DNA from: Chloroflexota bacterium
GTDB lineage: Bacteria; Chloroflexota; Anaerolineae; J102
Assembly (NCBI GenBank): GCA_013152695.1
Contig: JAADFV010000426.1
Coordinates: 1-13,758, forward strand
Length of the DNA: 13,758 nucleotides
Direction of reading: 5' to 3'
A model generated the notes under the pieces. It was not told the origin of the DNA. It did no database searches and was given only the letters and a program-made list of their open reading frames with translations. The position numbers were made by a program, and so were the translations under genes. Each line of letters opens with the position of its first letter. The stretch's first letter is position 1. This document shows positions 13,509 to 13,758 of the stretch, in pieces.

Positions 13509-13758
13509 TTACGGTGTTGCCAAAACCGGCCCTTCCTGGCACAGCAGACGGCCCTCGTGCTCACAGGAACCGCAGAGTCCCAGACCGCAGCGCATATAGG
13601 CTTCCCACGACAACTGCGCCGGGATGCGATGCTTCCGCGCCAATGCAGCTACGGCTTCGAGCATAGGGCCGGGACCACAGGCAAAAACACTATCCACCTT
13701 GCTCTGCCGCAATAATGGTGCCATCAGGTCTGTGACGAGGCCTTTCTCGCCGGCACTA
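13509..13758 (-). CDS. pyrK: Dihydroorotate dehydrogenase B electron-transfer subunit (PyrK-like), partial, N-terminus beyond right edge
   Basis: The frame is open from the right edge to a TAA at 13509 and gives the last 82 residues of a ferredoxin-reductase-family protein. Visible are GEKGLVTDL, FACGPGPMLEAV (the NAD-binding CGP-PM motif) and the C-terminal iron-sulfur segment YMRCGLGLCGSC...LLCQEGPVL, with four cysteines (C-x4-C-x2-C-x7-C) for a [2Fe-2S] cluster. In PyrK this subunit passes electrons from dihydroorotate oxidation in PyrD, through FAD and the cluster, to NAD+. The FAD-binding N-terminal part is outside the window. It converges with the transglutaminase gene, 27 nt apart. Related FNR-type subunits of other oxidoreductases are the main alternative, but the ending LCGSCE...GPVL fits PyrK best. 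PyrD is not in view. Confidence 0.78.
   Translation of the reverse strand, partial: SAGEKGLVTDLMAPLLRQSKVDSVFACGPGPMLEAVAALARKHRIPAQLSWEAYMRCGLGLCGSCEHEGRLLCQEGPVLATP

Noticed and set aside
1..13758. CRISPR arrays, tRNA or rRNA genes, insertion sequences
   Set aside because: I saw no regularly spaced direct repeats, no cloverleaf or rRNA-like sequence, and no transposase or terminal inverted repeats.

Overview
The window looks like a piece of a Chloroflexota (Anaerolineae-like) genome. The clues are an exported protein with long Thr-Pro linkers, tandem 'cysteine - DDQHVGLP - GDW' domains and a 'SYFPLML' segment after the main linker, a style common in that phylum, together with a large set of non-pyrrolysine MttB methyltransferases. 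This placement is inferred from protein style alone; no rRNA or marker gene is present.

Minus strand, 9944 down to 1: one apparent operon for corrinoid-dependent methyl transfer. It opens with a sigma70-like promoter (9918-9944), a cobalamin riboswitch aptamer (9731-9892) and an intrinsic terminator (9663-9701). Then follow, in transcription order: MttB-family methyltransferase A (9620-8166), an MtrH/AcsE-type methyltetrahydrofolate:corrinoid methyltransferase (8132-7260), corrinoid protein 1 (7215-6574), MttB B (6537-5074), corrinoid protein 2 (5037-4396), a DUF1638 protein (4375-3674), MttB C (3612-2110), a 142-nt gap holding a strong 51-nt inverted repeat, MttB D (1967-564), and MttB E (516 to beyond the left edge). 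The likely logic is that each MttB paralogue demethylates its own methylated (probably quaternary) amine onto Co(I) of a shared corrinoid protein, and the MtrH-like enzyme passes the methyl group to tetrahydrofolate, as in the MtgB/MtgC/MtgA glycine betaine system. B12 supply would gate the whole operon through the riboswitch. No corrinoid reductive activase (RamA type) and no transporter lie in the window.

9621-10189 has no coding gene. It holds the riboswitch leader on the minus strand, a small hairpin (10036-10064), and a probable plus-strand promoter (10096-10123) for the next gene.

Plus strand, 10190-13481: a 739-residue exported or membrane-anchored protein with two 88-residue repeat domains and Thr-Pro linkers, a hairpin in the 70-nt gap, then a 333-residue lipoprotein with a transglutaminase-like catalytic domain. 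Both look like cell-surface proteins and have no visible link to the methyl-transfer operon.

Right edge, minus strand (13758-13509): the C-terminal end of a PyrK-like dihydroorotate dehydrogenase electron-transfer subunit, convergent with the transglutaminase gene.
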